Origin: an uncultured Olsenella sp.
Lineage (GTDB): Bacteria; Actinomycetota; Coriobacteriia; Coriobacteriales; Atopobiaceae
Direction: 5' to 3'
DNA length: 6,557 nucleotides
Assembly (NCBI GenBank): GCA_959598545.1
Contig: CAUGFC010000097.1
Coordinates: 1-6,557 of the forward strand
A model generated the notes under the pieces. The model was not told the origin of the DNA. It saw only the letters and a program-made list of their open reading frames with translations, and did no database searches. The first letter of the stretch is position 1. Every line of letters starts with the position of its first letter. Of this stretch, positions 6,218 to 6,557 are shown piece by piece. The position numbers and the translations under genes are program-made.

Positions 6218-6557
6218 GCGCCGTCGTCCTCGTGGGCGGCTCGTCCGTTCTCGCGGGGTGCCTGCCGTTGGTCCTGGGCGGACGCGGGGCGAGGCGCCCT
6301 GCGCCCGGCCGAGCTGGCGTCGCTCTTGCGGCGGCACGCGACCTGGTCATGAGGCTTCCCTGGGCGAGAAGGGCGCGCGAGGGGGAGGCCTCCGCCCGCA
6401 GGAGGGAGGCGTGCCTCTCCGAGCTTCCGGCCCTTCTCGACGTCGTGACGCTCGGGCTCTCCGCCGGGCTCTCGTTCGACGCCTCGCTCGAGCTGTACTG
6501 CGCGCGGAGCGACGGGGAGCTCGCGCGGGCGTTCTCGGAAGCGATGCTCGGCTGGCG
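6208..6557 (+). CDS. tadC: Tad pilus platform protein TadC, N-terminal part (truncated by window edge)
   Basis: The frame is open from an ATG at 6208 to the window end, 116 codons with no stop. A hydrophobic N-terminal segment lies at about residues 5-24, then a basic Gly/Arg/Ala-rich stretch, then SELPALLDVVTLGLSAGLSF followed by DASLELY at about 72-98. That is the start of a T2SSF domain in the form typical of TadC. TadC pairs with TadB in the cytoplasmic membrane. The ATG overlaps the tadB stop by 10 bases, and a G-rich site (GAGGGGGG, about 6193-6200) lies seven bases upstream, so coupling to tadB is expected. The C-terminal transmembrane part is outside the window. Confidence 0.87.
   Translation, partial: MDVSAVVLVGGSSVLAGCLPLVLGGRGARRPAPGRAGVALAAARDLVMRLPWARRAREGEASARRREACLSELPALLDVVTLGLSAGLSFDASLELYCARSDGELARAFSEAMLGW

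Overview
The window is GC-rich, densely coded DNA that looks like the chromosome of a high-GC Gram-positive bacterium. The class Coriobacteriia (Olsenella/Atopobium/Collinsella-like) is my best guess. It rests on base composition, strong AGGAGG-type ribosome binding sites, GTG starts, a GntP-type permease beside rsgA, and a Tad pilus locus with no secretin gene in view. The taxon is an inference and was not tested.

Layout. (1) Positions 1-455, minus strand: the N-terminal part of a GntP-like multi-pass permease, cut by the window edge. (2) Positions 456-625: a short divergent intergenic region with weak promoter candidates. (3) Positions 626-1762, plus strand: rsgA, the circularly permuted ribosome-maturation GTPase, complete. 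(4) Positions 1763-2001: a 239-base gap that is AT-rich at its start. It holds a 12-bp palindrome, a very long stem-loop, a -10-like element and a C/G-block leader that could fold in alternative ways over the next ribosome binding site. (5) Positions 2002 to the end, plus strand: five tightly packed genes of a Tad (tight adherence, type IVc) pilus operon, in the order cpaB, cpaE/tadZ, cpaF/tadA, tadB and tadC. The last is cut by the window edge.

How the genes work together. CpaF is the hexameric ATPase that powers pilus extension and, in some species, retraction. TadB and TadC are the inner-membrane platform proteins it acts on. CpaE/TadZ is a MinD/ParA-like protein that places the machine in the cell. 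CpaB is a membrane-anchored SAF-domain assembly protein. Successive genes overlap (4 nt, 34 nt, 10 nt) or abut (0 nt), so transcription as one unit with translational coupling is very likely. The Flp pilin, TadE/F-like minor pilins and prepilin peptidase are not in the window and would be expected downstream or elsewhere.

I found no wholly new system. The most notable points are the large stem-loop between rsgA and the pilus operon, the possible switching leader of cpaB, the arginine in place of the signature lysine in CpaE, and a CpaB encoded with no secretin gene in view.
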